DNA of 64,000 nucleotides, from the NCBI GenBank assembly GCA_963580455.1, contig OY756958.1, positions 24,812,501-24,876,500 on the forward strand, given 5' to 3'. How positions within the stretch are numbered: the first letter of the stretch is position 1; every line of letters starts with the position of its first letter. The notes under the pieces were generated by a model that had not been told where the DNA came from, made no database searches, and saw only the letters and a list, made by a program, of their open reading frames with translations. Source of the stretch: Euonymus europaeus. Lineage: Eukaryota; Streptophyta; Magnoliopsida; Celastrales; Celastraceae. The position numbers were made by a program, and so were the translations under genes. Shown here piece after piece: positions 1 to 12,890 of this stretch.

Positions 1-2232
1 ACACAACTTCTCGATGATACACATTACACAATGTGTGATAAATTCAAAGGAACGAGAGTTTATAATATTGAAAATTAAGGGTTGGACCGAAAACCTCCTA
101 CTCTCCAATTATAACATCTGTATGAGTGCGTTTTTTAGGATGTCTGCCTCATTTTGGGTATGGGATCGATGATTTGAACATTCAACAGAACAAGCACAAT
201 CGACTAGAAGATAGGATTAATATTTTGCTCAAGTGTTTGGCCAGGAATAGTATCACAGCTCATGAACCTTCTATTAATATATAGAGTATGGACAAAACCT
301 CATCGATAGTGAATAGTAATATGTACTGGAATTAGCTAAGAGTGCATGGCAAATGTAAGATGTCGTAGTAAGATAATAATGTAAGAATCGGACATGGGGG
401 AGGTCCGGTGCACTACTCAACTATTTTTATTTTTCTTGAAAAACGACTGGATTTATTAAAGAGAATTGGTAAAAAAATTATGAGCCATAGGATGTGGGCC
501 AGATTTGAAATTGGACATGAGATCCAACCGTCAAAGTTACTTATATATTTTGTTTGCATGTATGACGTTTTGATTGCAAGTATAATGAAAGTTTTTTTTT
601 TTTTTTATTTCAAATTCGCATATTTACATAAAGAGCCACCTACACTTGATTCTCTTGGGTCCCCAAACTTGGACTACGAAAACATTTATTGGGGTTGCAC
701 GGATCAACAACAAAGTAATTACTAATTAGGGTACCCCTAAAGTCAAACGACAAAGTACACAAGTGGTCGCATTCCCTGGTAGTTGGGCGGAGCAAGATTG
801 ACCGGACCCGGCCCATTTACTAGTCTTTAAAAGCCGCATTTGGTTGGCAATATCCGGCCGCAGTCGAGCTGAAAATTTAAAACTCATGTTGACTGTTGAA
901 TTATAGAAATTAAAATATAACTCATTAGTTTAACATTAGCAATTTGGAGTCATATAGTTATTCGTTATAATAATGTAATTACAATTTGAAAGGTTAATTA
1001 ATGTATTAATTAATTGTTATAAAGACATATTTAAATCAAGTGATACATACATATATATATATATATATTGATTTTGAAATATCACGTTCAAAGTTGCATG
1101 AAATCTTGGTCGTTGACAGGGGCCTAGTACATGTTCATATTGGCTCTTCAATCGATTAAAGTGACCAAGACAAACTTCAATATTGACTGAATTTTTTTTT
1201 TGAGAGTAATATTGACTGCAAATTTGCCATATAATTTAAGGTTGATCTACATGCAGCTGAAAGATGCAATATACTTAATTTTTAATTCTCACGTTAAAAC
1301 AAAAAAGAACTTCAAATTCTGAAGTTTATTTTAATTTTTCAATGGGACATGCATTTAATGCAATTCAAATGTACAAAATAATCATACTATTTCAAATTTA
1401 CCCGTATTTATTTAAAATGATATGATAGGAGTTCAACAGTTTACTCCTTAACAAGGATAATTTTGAAATACATCGACGAAATTATTAATTAATGAAGTAA
1501 AGTGACATTAATTTTGAGAAGAAAGATGGACAACCAAAATGGATGGAGGGAGTATATAATATACGACTCCCAATTCTTGTTTTTTTAATTAAAAAGTTTC
1601 ATTAAGAGATTGAACTATCAACAAAAACATCAATAAGTGGTAGCTCGATTAGTCTTCCCTACTGTGTAGAGAGTGAGAGGTATTGCGTTCGAATCTCTTC
1701 TGTTATCAATTTGAATGAGATTTATCATAATTATGACGAGAGTTATAAAAAAAGCACTACCTCGCTCTATATATGGTACACCAACCCATACTATCCACAA
1801 AGACAAATCAATATATATAGTAAACAAATATCGTAAAATCAAACAAGTACATTAATTAATTATTGTATTCAATGGCGTCCAATTGACCATTCACCGATGT
1901 GCTTGAAAGCTCCAACTTTAAAGGGCACATGTCGAACCAACTATCTCCAAACGGACTATAATCTCAAACTTTCTTTAGGTAAGTTTCTTGATTCTTGATT
2001 TAATTGACCACTTTTCTCCACCACACATAAAAACCTAATATTCAACAAATAGTGTGAAATTATTAATTAGACAGCAACATCACTTAAAACCAGATCAAGA
2101 ATATCATCGCGTTCGCAATGCGATAGCCACACGTGGTTGATCTTATCAACTATCAAATGAAAATGCCCCACGGCAATAATAAAGAAGCTAGCCCACAAAA
2201 ATAGATGAAACAAAATATCAAAATTTCGCAAG
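1..2232. other. AT-rich intergenic DNA, no gene seen
   Basis: No reading frame here has convincing codon structure or a recognisable family signature. A short TA-dinucleotide run lies near 1051-1069. Near 1535-1557 the sequence ends in GGATGGAGGGAGTAT, which resembles the terminal inverted repeat of Stowaway-type MITEs; the partner end is not clear. The rest is unassigned. Confidence 0.6.
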
Positions 2233-2576
2233 TGTTGAAAATTACTTATAGTAGTAGTATAATTATACCTAATATAATCATACTCTAAACTTAAAAGGAA
2301 GAGAAAAGAGAGAAGAGAGTTTTCTTAAGTTTAGAGAGTGTTTTCTTCACTTTGTCATATAAATAAAGGTTACATAACATACAAATATATAGAAGACTAA
2401 GATTGATGCATCATCTTCGAAATAATAAATTCGTGTGTCATCCATATTAATGATAATAACTCAGTGGTGGATTATCCATATTAATAGTAATAATTCAGTT
2501 GTGGATTATCCATATTAATCATAATAATTCAGTAGTGGGTCATTTAAATTAATGATTCAATAATTCATTCATAACA
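2233..2576 (-). repeat. 3' LTR of the copia element
   Basis: Read on the minus strand the segment has TGTT...AACA termini typical of LTRs. Inside, near its 5' end, a roughly 34-bp word (TAATATGGATAATCCAC-like) is repeated about three times in tandem (2440-2560). The same word recurs at 6926-6983, which identifies that stretch as the remnant of the other LTR. Confidence 0.8.
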
Positions 2577-2759
2577 CTCTCTTTTGGACAATCATGTATA
2601 CGAAAAATATGTCTTGTTAAACCCTTGCTAAAGAAAAACTTAGTGAGATAAAAACTTTAGTGAAAAAAATAGTACATCATTCTTGTATAGCAACTTAGTG
2701 AGATCAGTGAGAAGATTATCTCATTAAAACCTTTACAAGAAAAATCTCGTGGGGAAAAA

Positions 2760-5700
2760 TCATTGGTCAAAGGAAAATGAGTACAATCCATACCACTGTC
2801 TTCACATCTTTAGTCCCTCTGATTCAATAAGATATTTCAGTTGCCACATACCAATGTCATATACCAACTTCTTGAATGTTGTAGGTGGTAATGCCTTGGT
2901 GAATAAATTTGCCAGATTATCACACAAGAGTGAACATGTTGAACATCTATATCATCACCCTTTTGGAGTTCATGTGCACTGAAGAATTTTGAAAATGTCC
3001 GTTTAGTTTTGCCAACTTTTATGTATCCTTCTCGGAGATGAGTTATACATGCAACATTGTTTTCTTTTAATAATGTTGGAATATTCTTAAAAAATTATAA
3101 TCTACACTTTTTTTTAAATATGAGAAATCATTCTTCTCAGTCAAACACATTCCCAACTAGTTTCGTAAATTGTCACTATCTCTGAATGATTAGATCAGCT
3201 TGTTGTAAGTGTTTGCTTTAAAAAATTTCAAGAAATAGTATTATTTCCAAAAAAAAATACGTAACCAGTCTGAGACTTTGCATTGTAAGAGTCAAATAGA
3301 AAACCAGTATCTACATATCCAATCAACTGAGATTTGGGATAAAACGAGAAGAATAGACCCAAGTTGGTTGTACATCTCAGATAACGCAGAATATGTTTAA
3401 CTTCATTTTATTGTCGTCGAATAGGAGAACTATACATTGTTAATAAATTCACATCAAATACAATATCTGGCCTGGTAAAATTGGCTTGATGCATTAAAGA
3501 TTCAATTACACTCAAATACGGTACTTTAGAACCAAGTAATGCATCCCCTTCATTTTAAGGTCGAAATGGATCTTTCTTAACATCAAGTGAACGAACTAAC
3601 GTAAATGATGAACTTTATCCATGAAGAACTGCTTTAATAGTTTTCAGTATAAGTAGATTGATGAAGAAAGATCTCATAATTCATATGTTCAATCAGAAGA
3701 TCGTGCCAATATTTTATCTTACCCATATCTTTCATCTAAAATTTTGTCTTCAAATAATTAGCAGCTTTTCAGAAGTTTCAACTAAATTTAAATCATCAAC
3801 ATAAACAATGATTATAACAAATGTAAATTCTGAATTTTTAATAAATATGCATGGAAAAATCAAATTGTTTATAAACCCTTCTTCAATAAGGTATTCACTT
3901 AATCCGTCGTACCACATATGTTAGGATTCTTTTAATCCATATAATGAACGCTGAAGTTCGATTGAACACAATCTTATAGGCTTTACTTCTGTCAACCGAA
4001 ATCCTTTAGGGATTTTCATATAAATTTCTCTAACCATCGATTCATATAAATTAGCTATTGCTACGTCCATAAGATGCATAGTCAATTGTTTAGCGACTAT
4101 TAAACTAATTAAGTATCTAAAAGTGATTCCATCAATGACAAAATAATATGTTTCATTATAATTTGTTCTACGACTCTGCTAGAAACCTTGTGCTACAGGT
4201 CTTACTTTATAATTAATAATCTCATTATTCTTATTTCGCTTGCGCAAAAATACCCCTTTGTATCCTAACAGTTGGACACCTTCTACTGTCTAGACTATAA
4301 GACCATTAACTTCTTTTTTTGATAGAAAATTTAATTCTGCAGTCATAACTTCTTTCCATTTAGACCAATGAATTATATAACAACATTCATCAACAGATTT
4401 AGGCTGAAGATCCTCATTACTTCTAGTGATGCTTTTAGTAACTGCATATGCAAATATATTGTCAAGAATAATCTTACTTTTATCCCAACTTCTTTCATAT
4501 GATATTGAGCGCTCATTATTATCATTGTTAGGTACCTGTATTTCTTCAAGAGATTTTTTTTTCAGAAGGTTGAGATTCAATAAGTGCATTCTCTTCAGAA
4601 GTAATCTCTACATGAGAAATATGCTCTTCCGGAGTAGGCTCTAATATAACTTTGGTAGGAATTTATACATTCATCTTTTGAGAAAATCTATATTTAGCTC
4701 CTAGTGGTCTTCCACGTTTCTAACATGAATTTAATTCATCACTTGTTGTTCGTCTTTCAGGGACATTGATACGTGTAGTAGAATTTCTAGCTCGAATATG
4801 TGATTGCAAAAATTTTGAAGTATCATTAAATGCATCAAGTAATTTATTAGTCATACCTTGTAAATGAATAATTTTCTGAACTTCAAGTTCACACTGTTTT
4901 GTTCGTGGATTAAAATGATATTGTAGTATTCCAAGTAATAACATCATGCTTATGATGTTGAGAATTTTTAGCTTCCTAAAGGAGGAAAAGTGGATTCATC
5001 AGAGTAACAATCTTCAAACCTAGCTTTGAAAACATCACCAGTTAATAGTTTAAGACATCTAATAATAGAATTAGAATCAAAACCAACATGAATATCAAGT
5101 TAATGTTGTGGTCCCAAGGTGAAATAGCAATATAAACAACATAACCAAAAATAATAAAATGTGAAAAGTTAGATTGATAACCTAACGCCAATTGTAAATA
5201 TGAATATGAATGATGAGTAGACAAGGTCGAACCTGAGCACGAGCTAGCATAGGCGACCGCTTTGAGCCCCCAATTTCCGGGGGCCCAATTTTTTTATTTT
5301 TAATAGGGTTATACGTAAAATTAATTGGCTGATTACCTAAATACTTCCTTAATTCCCTATAAGCAAATGCAAGAATCATAAAAGTTGAGGGCATGAGGCG
5401 TGAGGCAAGAGGCGAGAGGCGAGAGTCGGAGAGCGATCGACAATTGACGATCAGAACTTTTGAGATGGTTTACGCATACTCGGGAGAACACGATCAAGTT
5501 GTGAGACCAACATGACGACGGAATTAGAGAACAGACGAGGCCCTCTATCCTCCATTGTCGGACATAACTTTTGTCCCTTCTTGAAGCAAGACCAATCCCT
5601 AATCCCTTCATTCTTCAATTGCTTTATTTTTTGTTGTTATGGAAAGTTTTATTTTTTTATTTTTACTGAATATCAATTTTTAGATTTGCTGTGACTGGCT

Positions 5701-6800
5701 TTTGGTGCTTTGAATTTGATGTAATTCAGTTTCTTTAATTGTTTTTAGTCTCTTTTACGCTATCGAATGAACAAATTTTCCTATTGTTTTATAGAGGAAA
5801 CAATACATATTCTTTGTTGTGATTTTTCATATCTAGAATTCTGGATTAGCATTTTTTTCATGTACTTTTATTTTTCTCAGTTGTTGTTCATTGTGTGGGA
5901 TTGTGGGCTAAAACTCATGAGAATTGCTTGTGAAGTGTGGGAAAATATAATTTTTTGTGCTTGATTAGTGGAGGCTAAAATCCATTAGAATTGTTTCCTT
6001 GAAAATCGTGATTATTGCCTTAAAATTAGTCATAAAGCGCTCAAAAAAAATTAGGGCTTTACCCTGATCCCTGCCCCTTGGGGCTTGCACCGAATTTCTC
6101 GCCCAAGGCCAGCCTTATAAAAAAATGGTCTGACTCGAATTAATGGTGCAGCATCCAATATTGCATGTCCCTAAGCATCAAAATGTAATTTCCTTTTCGA
6201 AAACATATGTCTAACAATCAACTGTAGACGCATTATTAGCGACTCTTCTAAACCATTTTGAGTATGAGTGTGTGCAACAGAATATTCAACAGCTATTTCT
6301 AGTGACATGCAATAATCATTGAATGTTTTAGAAGTAAATTCACCAGTAGTATTCAGTCAAACAGACTTAATGAGATAATTCAAAAATTATGCATGTAAAC
6401 AAATAATTTAAACTAAGAACCTAGCAAATGCAAAATTACAAGTAAATAATAAACACACATGTGACTATTTAGATGTTGCATTTATCGAAACCATAAAGTG
6501 ACGAAATGGTTCACATGTGGATGAATAGGTCCACATATATCTCCACCAATACGTTGTAGAAAGTTTGGTGATTCTACATCTACCTTGAAAGTAGATGGTC
6601 TCACAATTAATTTTCCTTGTGAATAAACAACACGCAAGTGATCTTTGTGGAAGAAAAAAAAACTTACGATTTCTTAATAGATTTTCATTTGTATTTTCAG
6701 TTATTCTACGCATCATAGTAGAACCTAGATAACCAAGACAATCATGTCAAAGTATAAAATATTTCAAATTGGGGCACTTCTGGTGCATCAAAATATATGT
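2760..6800 (-). pseudogene. Copia pol relic: pre-integrase, integrase, RT, RNase H
   Basis: The pieces are in the correct copia order on the minus strand. At 6465-6800 a GAG-pre-integrase signature (LGYLGSTMMRRI and a following Cys motif) runs into GDICGPIHPH, an integrase start. At 6200-6370 come EFTSKTFNDYCMS and HTHTQNGLEESLI. The integrase then breaks at a DNA-transposon insertion and resumes near 5224 with YLQLALG and FSHFIIFGYVVYI. Near 4290-4400 the WKEVMTAELNFLSKKEV stretch marks the start of the copia reverse transcriptase. At 3250-3490 the RNase H region reads PDIVFDVNLLT, VKHILRYLRCTTNLGLF and SQLIGYVDTG. Stops and frame changes throughout show it is non-coding. Confidence 0.85.
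5233..6129. mobile_element. hAT-like DNA transposon remnant nested in copia integrase
   Basis: This segment interrupts the copia integrase reading between ...LIRVRP (right flank) and THHSYSYLQLALG (left flank). Its ends are imperfect inverted repeats: inward from each end one reads GGCGA, then GCCCC, GGGG and finally AATTTTTTT. The flanking octamers GGTCGAAC (5225-5232) and GGTCTGAC (6130-6137) match at 6 of 8 positions, as expected for an old hAT target duplication. No transposase was recognised inside. It could be a non-autonomous relative of the TTF-zinc-finger hAT elements. Confidence 0.6.
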
Positions 6801-6925
6801 TTTAATCTATTTTATACTTGCGTGGTATAAACCTAAACAGAAAACCACCAAATTTTCTAGTACAAACTTCTAGGTTGTAATGATAAAAGTAATATATATG
6901 TAATATTTATTGCCTCTCTTCTAAT

Positions 6926-6983
6926 GATGGGTCATCTATATTAATGACAATAATTAAGTGTCGATCATCCATATTAATGACTC
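6926..6983 (-). repeat. Truncated 5' LTR remnant of the copia element
   Basis: This stretch repeats the LTR words seen at 2440-2570 (CATCCATATTAATGA and CTCAATAATTCA). It lies immediately upstream, in element orientation, of the pre-integrase coding region. The leader, gag and protease have therefore been deleted. Confidence 0.65.
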
Positions 6984-9900
6984 AATAATTCAGCTTATTC
7001 GTTTCAATAGTCAAATAGTAGTCATGGCTGGCTGTCTTACTTCACGTATGGATCATCTTTACCTCATCAAACAAAAATTAATGTCATGATCATTAGTGCT
7101 TGGTGCCTAAAAAGAGTGGCAACTCCAATTTGGGAAATTATGATTGATACAATGTGGGAGAAGAATGGGGACTTTGTGCACTAATACTTTGACACTGACA
7201 AAGGTAGAGTAATTCCCAAATCACATGCAGACTACAAAGAAAATTTATTAGTTTATCGAAATTTTAGTCCATGTAAGGCCAAAAAGGTTTCAATCGGCCT
7301 TTGACATTTTCCACGTCCAACGCTTATGCTTGAGCGATGTGATCACCCGTCCTCGCAATCGCACGTTTGAATAATATAAACACACGGACTTCCTTGAGTT
7401 GTTAGGTGCATGCATGTATAGATAATCGAAGAGCTAGTCAGCAGGCTTGAAGTTCAATTAATTTTTTTAAAATAAAACGTTAGAAAATCTAGGGAAAACA
7501 TATCCGAAGTTATATTGTTTGTTTTGTGACTTTGGCCAACACGGATTTCTAATATTGTGCCGTCTCCAAAATATGTAGACCCGGAAAAACCGCGTCATTT
7601 GCATAAGAGAAATTTAATCTTTTTCTTATTTGGAGCATTTCCAAGGGTGAATATATATGAGTGTATCTATCGTTAGAAAATCTAGGGCGAACATAACCAA
7701 AGTTATATTGTCTGCTTTCTGAGTTTGGCCAACAGGAATTTGTTATATTGTGTCGTTTCCGAAATATTTAGACCCCAAAAAAAAATGCATCATTTGTATA
7801 AGAGAAATTGAATCTTTTACTAATTTATACATCGTTTAGTTGGGTTATGTAAATTGGATGTGAGGCTAAGGAGAAAAAAAACTAATTTAAGTAATTAATT
7901 TGTGAAGTCTACAAAGTATTGGTGCTTAAGTAAGAAGCACCAACACTTGACTGTCCTAATGGAGGTTTGATCGACGACCTATTACTACACAATTGTCCAG
8001 TCCACCGCCGTTGAAATGGTCTTAATTAGGCACATGCAGGCTACGAATTAACTTCATTCAGAAAAACGTACAAATTGTATGGAAACGATGATTATTGATT
8101 AGTTTCATTGGAAGTATTAACAATGTATAATACAGATTATGGTGGATTAGTCTGGCCAGTTGACTCGATCTAATTTGGCGGTAATGTTGTAATAGTCACC
8201 GGAATTATTCAATCGGTTTCGCTTGGTCTAACAATCCTTTTATGCATGAAGCGCACGCACACATTTGAGAGAAAGATGGGCCTAAGATTAAAATCTAGTA
8301 CCGATACTGGTCCACTAATGGGTACTTTTAGGGCCTAATTGGTGAGGCCCAAAAACCTTATAATTTAAGATATTGGATACAATACTTATTACAGACTGGG
8401 CCCCTTCTACGAGAATTGGGTTTTGCTCCAGTTAGCTATTAACTTAGCGCATCCGGGCTCAGGTAAGAACAGGTTGGGCCGAAATGTCAAACATCAACCG
8501 CAGTCCGCAGCAACAACATAACATAAATAATTATAGGCCCGGATCAAAATGAAAAGCCTTTGATTTGATGGGCTTGATGGTGCAAAAGGTTCAAATCTCC
8601 TGCAATGATGAACCATTTCACCTAGTGTTTTGCCTAACCTTCTGTTAATTCAAGCATACTGTCCATCAGTCCAGTCCATGGTAGTCGCTGTGTATCGTCT
8701 TGTTCATGTGATTGTATGAAGATTAGGTATTTATTGAAAATGAGCTCTCTTAACAAGCACCAAACAAAACCTAAGAAAATAATAATAATAATAAGGTAAA
8801 AATCAAATCAAAAACTTGTACGCCCAACCAATTAACCTTATATTGCACCCAAATAGAGACTTGGCCCACCAAATAGGTTCATGGCGACCCGCAAGTCGCA
8901 ACCAAGAAAATGAAAGAAAAGAAAAAGAAGAAATGCATTGGCCAGAGTAGAGCCAAAGGCAAGTGATAGAACATCCAGGTCAAAAAGGTTCGGTAGGGGG
9001 TGGGCACAATCACTACTCACCAGTCACTTAGTACAGAGATTTACAGATAATAATGTTCCTTATAAGGAGCATATCTAGAGTCTCTTTTTGCATCCCAAAA
9101 TTTTCTTAGTGGATTTCTCCACAACATGACAAGATCATCCATCCACCACAATCACTACTATAATACTATTACATATGTTGTTTTTAGTAATTGACACCAT
9201 ACACTTGACAAGAGCTTAACTCAGGTCGTCAGTCTCGTATATAACAATTTCTTAGCTAATGATAACGTAAATTAAGTCAAAATCCAGTACACGAATATAA
9301 AAATATTATTCTTGGTGGATGTGGGATCAAAAGAACAAATGTGGCACAAAATTTTCCGAAAGCCCTCTTACATCAATTTATTTATTTTGGGTTGATGACA
9401 TTTTAGGCTTTTATTGCATAATCAGTCCCACGCGACTCAGACAGACAGCCCATTTTCATTGCCAAACTTTTAATATTGCACCCTCATAGACGTTGTAGAG
9501 TGGTTGAGAACGGGTGGGAGACAGCCATCACGTGATTAGCACGTAACAGGGATGGGAGCCAGGGGTACTTTTGGAATTCTGCTTATACTAGTTTTGGCAG
9601 TTTAGGTTTAGCTTGATTTTGATTAGGAGCATCTAAAATACTTTGATAGTGATTGGAGGCAACGTGGATGGACGGCACAGCCCCTACTGGTGCCACGTGA
9701 CCGAATGAGATACCTAACTGCCCAAAGCCAATAATAATAAACTGTCCATTGGTTCGTGAAACAGGGGGATTATCATAATTTAAGTGAGATTATTTGAATT
9801 TTCCGTACAAAGACATGAAGTGACGTGGCATTTGACTTGAAGAGAATACTAAGCTCAGTGGATTTGACATATGGCGTCCACATAGACACATTGTAATCAG

Positions 9901-10725
9901 CGATTCAAATGTCGCTAAAATAAACATAAAACTATCAATTACTCACCGAAGAATCTCAAGGACCTACATTACACTCTACACCATAGCTTAATCGATGTTT
10001 ATGTATTGTTTCCAATTCAAAAAGGTAAAAATTTATCGAGGACATCTATAAGTTCGAACAATAGACTATAGATAATGTGAACTTAAATTCGTGCCGTTAG
10101 ATTTATACATATAAAAAAGATTATCCGACATAAATTTATGAGTTACGTTCACTTCAAAAATGTAATAAAATTGGTGAATGAGAATAATGTCAGACAAGTT
10201 TGCCCTTGGACTAATGCAATATCCTAAATTCTAACAATCATGTTCATGACCATAAAAATATTGTTGTGGGTGAGAATCAAATTCATCACCAAATTTACAG
10301 AGTTTAACCCCGATGTTCCAATTTAAACCCACTACCGAGCATAAGTGTTTTGTTCAAAAATTCAAACTTGCGTTGACATGGATTATGCATTCTAATTCGC
10401 TTCAACTAAAGACTATTTGTAAATGCACTAGCAGTGACTACACTAATTTAATGCTGCATGCATAAACAGTACTCTTTACCCTGTAATAACACCTCACACG
10501 CCACCCCTCTCATAATGTCTTTGCTTTCTAACGGCCACCAAAGAAAAAGGTTGAACGGTTTCATCACACACTCAAAAGGACACTGGCATTGCATCCTATG
10601 CAAAGATATCTAAAGACTTAAAGTACATAATAAATAAATAAAATATCAAATATTAAAATTGAAAGAATAGAAATTAAGTGAAAATGAGAGTACTGTATTA
10701 AAGTCACCCTTAATCGGTTACACAG
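6984..10725. other. Intergenic DNA, no gene seen
   Basis: This is a long AT-rich stretch with no supportable reading frame. It contains one duplicated block (7478-7824, listed separately). Towards the right it becomes the downstream flank of the minus-strand GATA gene. Confidence 0.6.
7478..7824. repeat. Diverged direct duplication of ~150 bp
   Basis: Two copies, about 7478-7630 and 7671-7824, both begin CGTTAGAAAATCTAGGG. They share words such as GAAGTTATATTGT or AAAGTTATATTGT, TTGGCCAACA and CATAAGAGAAATT (or its GTATAAGAGAAATT form) in the same order. Copy-to-copy differences are numerous, so the duplication is not recent. Function unknown. Confidence 0.75.
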
Positions 10726-10870
10726 CTAGAAAAACCTACCGCACCCCCCACGAAAAAGTTTGTACACTAATTGAGCCGAATCTCGGACCACTCTCCAACC
10801 GGATTCAAATAAACCCGGTTCACTTTCCCTATTCTGCCCTAATTGTTCTACTGGTTCTCTTTTAACTTTT

Positions 10871-11963
10871 TCAAAAACTGGGCAAAGCCACACCGGAATC
10901 AACCTGATCCACAACTTCCTTGTTCTTTCTCATCTCCAGCACTTTACGGTGGTGGTTAGAGTGCAATTCGCTTGAGAAAGTCGGGCTGCAAGCGGGTCTG
11001 TATTCTGGTAAGAGCCGGCCTGACTTGTACCGGACCCCACATGCGTTGCACAAAGTCTTGGCCCCAAGTGGACCGGCTCTCCACTGTGGAGTCTTCTGAA
11101 CACCACAATGGCTGCACCGTCGAGGCTGCGAACCGCAACTACCAGCCTCGCCCGCCGGTTTTTTCTTCTGCTTCTTATCCGGAGGATTGGCGAATATCGG
11201 TTCGATAATTGAACCCGGGTTGGTGTATATAAGCCAGGGGCTCGAAGGACACGAAGAAGAGGACGAAGACGACGAATTCGAGGACGAAGATTCTGTCAGT
11301 GAAGATGGGGACGTCAGAGACCATACTCTGACACCGTTCCGCGCGCGTTTGCTCCTCGCTTTGGCTGGAAGAGGGGTCTTGAAACATGTGTCGGTTTCAG
11401 AGACCGGCGGTTTCGTTTCTGGGATACTCTGTTTTCCATCGGGAACTGAAATTTTTGGCTTTTCCGGCAAAATTCCGACGGGGTACAAGGCAGAGGGCTC
11501 CGTGAAAGAGTCCTCCACAAAATGAGACAGCCATTCAAGACTAGCCATATCATCTGCCTGTAAAAATAGCACATTTTCTCATCAATAACCAAACAAACCC
11601 GCAAAGAAACGTTCTTTGAAAGCAGCAGTAGTGAATTAAACGTACCGGAACGCCAAGTTCACTGTCTGTAACAGACCCAAAATCGTAATTGGCACTCTCG
11701 TTGCTCCGAATTTCTTCTGGGTTTTCTCCTTTCGGCGAAACCGAGACGCAAACTTTGTCTTCTTCCTCCTCGTGTTCTTCTTGTTTCTCTACAAGTCCGT
11801 CTTCATTAGAGAAGTCCAAAAGGTCATCCACGAAAAAATCACCACTCGTGGCGCCGTTTTGCGCATTCAAAGCCCACAGGTCATCGAAAAACGCTTGGGG
11901 ACTCGACTTAACCAGAGCCTCTGTCTTAATACTTTTATTCAAAGCGGCTTCGACGCATTCCAT
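10871..11963 (-). CDS. GATA zinc-finger transcription factor, class A (GATA5/12-like)
   Basis: Two coding exons, 11963-11646 and 11557-10871, join in phase 0 across an 88-bp GT..AG intron and give 334 residues. The start, MECVEAAL, is typical of GATA5-like plant proteins. Residues 254-279 form a single type-IV zinc finger, C-x2-C-x18-C-x2-C, with core [20 protein letters not shown] conserved basic tail follows ([14 protein letters not shown]). Before the finger come an acidic N-terminal half, a serine run (around residues 195-210) and a lysine patch (KKQKKK) that could serve as a nuclear signal. The family binds WGATAR DNA in the nucleus and acts in light and developmental programmes. The gene has a 5'-UTR intron upstream. 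Which paralogue of the GATA1-12 class it is remains uncertain. Confidence 0.95.
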
Positions 11964-11966
11964 TTT

Positions 11967-12121
11967 CTAAAAACAAACAGAACAAACACACAAAACTCAA
12001 AATTTTGAGAGTCAGAGATCAACAGGGAAACAAATTTTCGGCTTAATCGTTCTAGGTTTCCAAAAGATTGACTCGCTAGAGTGTTAAAGACTTGAATTTA
12101 TATATTTTTTAAAAAAAGTAC
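11967..12121 (-). other. Probable 5'-UTR intron of the GATA gene
   Basis: On the minus strand CTTCAG|GTACTT at 12121 makes a good donor. The acceptor TTTTTAG lies at 11967, three bases before the ATG. The intervening 155 bp is AT-rich with T runs. This is inferred from splice signals only. Confidence 0.55.
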
Positions 12122-12229
12122 CTGAAGAGGAGAAGGAGAGGAGGTGGGGATGGTTGCAGAGGGAAACGGGTGGAAATGGAAGAAAAAAGGCTGGTGAGTT
12201 CGGTACAGCATTGAATGAGAGATGAAGGC

Positions 12230-12310
12230 GTCCGTGGCTTATACTAAAAGAGAGAGCCCGTTTTTCTTTCTCACTCCAAATTTTAATTCTCTCTCTCTCT
12301 CTCTCACTCT
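12230..12310 (-). promoter_or_regulatory. Putative core promoter of the GATA gene
   Basis: On the minus strand an AGTATAAGCC TATA-like box lies at about 12236-12246. A CT/GA-dinucleotide run (12290-12306) lies just upstream of it. Both are common in plant core promoters, and the distance to the inferred 5'-UTR exon is reasonable. No transcript evidence is available. Confidence 0.4.
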
Positions 12311-12798
12311 CCGCTGGATTATTATTGTATTTACAAACATACTGTCACGGTATATATTCATTTACGATTTACCACATCAAATCTTGTATACGTTTCCGTT
12401 CATAAATATTTAAAAACCGCGTCTCCATGTTTAAAAAAAAAAAAAAAAAAAACAGTGGCTGAATTATCGAGGCCTACCCTTCGCCAGCTTGGAATTTCAG
12501 AATAATTACTGGACTAAATTAACATTGCACTACCATTTACGATAATTTGCATTTTTTAAGATTTTGGGACATATATATATAATGTTGTCCGGCGTATGCC
12601 TAGGAAACCGCAACCTCTTTTGTTTTTTCCTCGATCTTTCACTTTTCCTCTTTTAGTAAACGAAAAATTTTATGTCCATAACTCTGGACTAATTTGGCCC
12701 TCTTCCCGCTCATTGCGTTCCTAGAGCGTGTTTAATTTTCAATGATTAATCCAAACTCCACTCCACACCCGGACACAACTCATTGTTTTACAACTATG

Positions 12799-12890
12799 GG
12801 TCCGTTTGGATCAGAGTATGTTGATAGAGTATAAGCTCTCGTAAAACGTAAAAGCTGAGAGTGTCTGAAAGATATAAACCAAATGACAAA
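12799..12890. mobile_element. MITE family 1, copy 1 (right end decayed)
   Basis: It begins GGTCCGTTTGGATCAGAG and shares with 17427-17550 the internal words GTATAAGCTCTCGTAAAACG and TAAAAGCTGAGA. The right terminal repeat has degenerated. Family placement is unknown. Confidence 0.65.

Larger units (their letters stand above)
2233..6983 (-). mobile_element. Degenerate Ty1/copia LTR retrotransposon
   Basis: The element reads on the minus strand, with its 5' end at the right. A 344-bp 3' LTR (2233-2576) starts TGTTATGAATG and ends TTTCAACA on the element strand. It is preceded by a purine-rich tract, AAAAGAGAG, as expected for a plus-strand primer. Pol fragments lie between 2760 and 6800. At the right only a short LTR-like stretch survives (about 6926-6983), joined almost directly to the pre-integrase region. 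The gag and protease part and most of the 5' LTR are therefore missing. Many stops and frameshifts make it dead. No 5-bp target duplication was found because the right end is eroded. Confidence 0.85.

Noticed and set aside
2440..2560. CRISPR-like array of ~34-bp repeats
   Set aside because: The repeats are tandem words inside a plant LTR with no distinct spacers, and the window is eukaryotic nuclear DNA.
11187..11525. 112-codon plus-strand frame rich in Asp/Glu
   Set aside because: Antisense of the serine run in the GATA factor.
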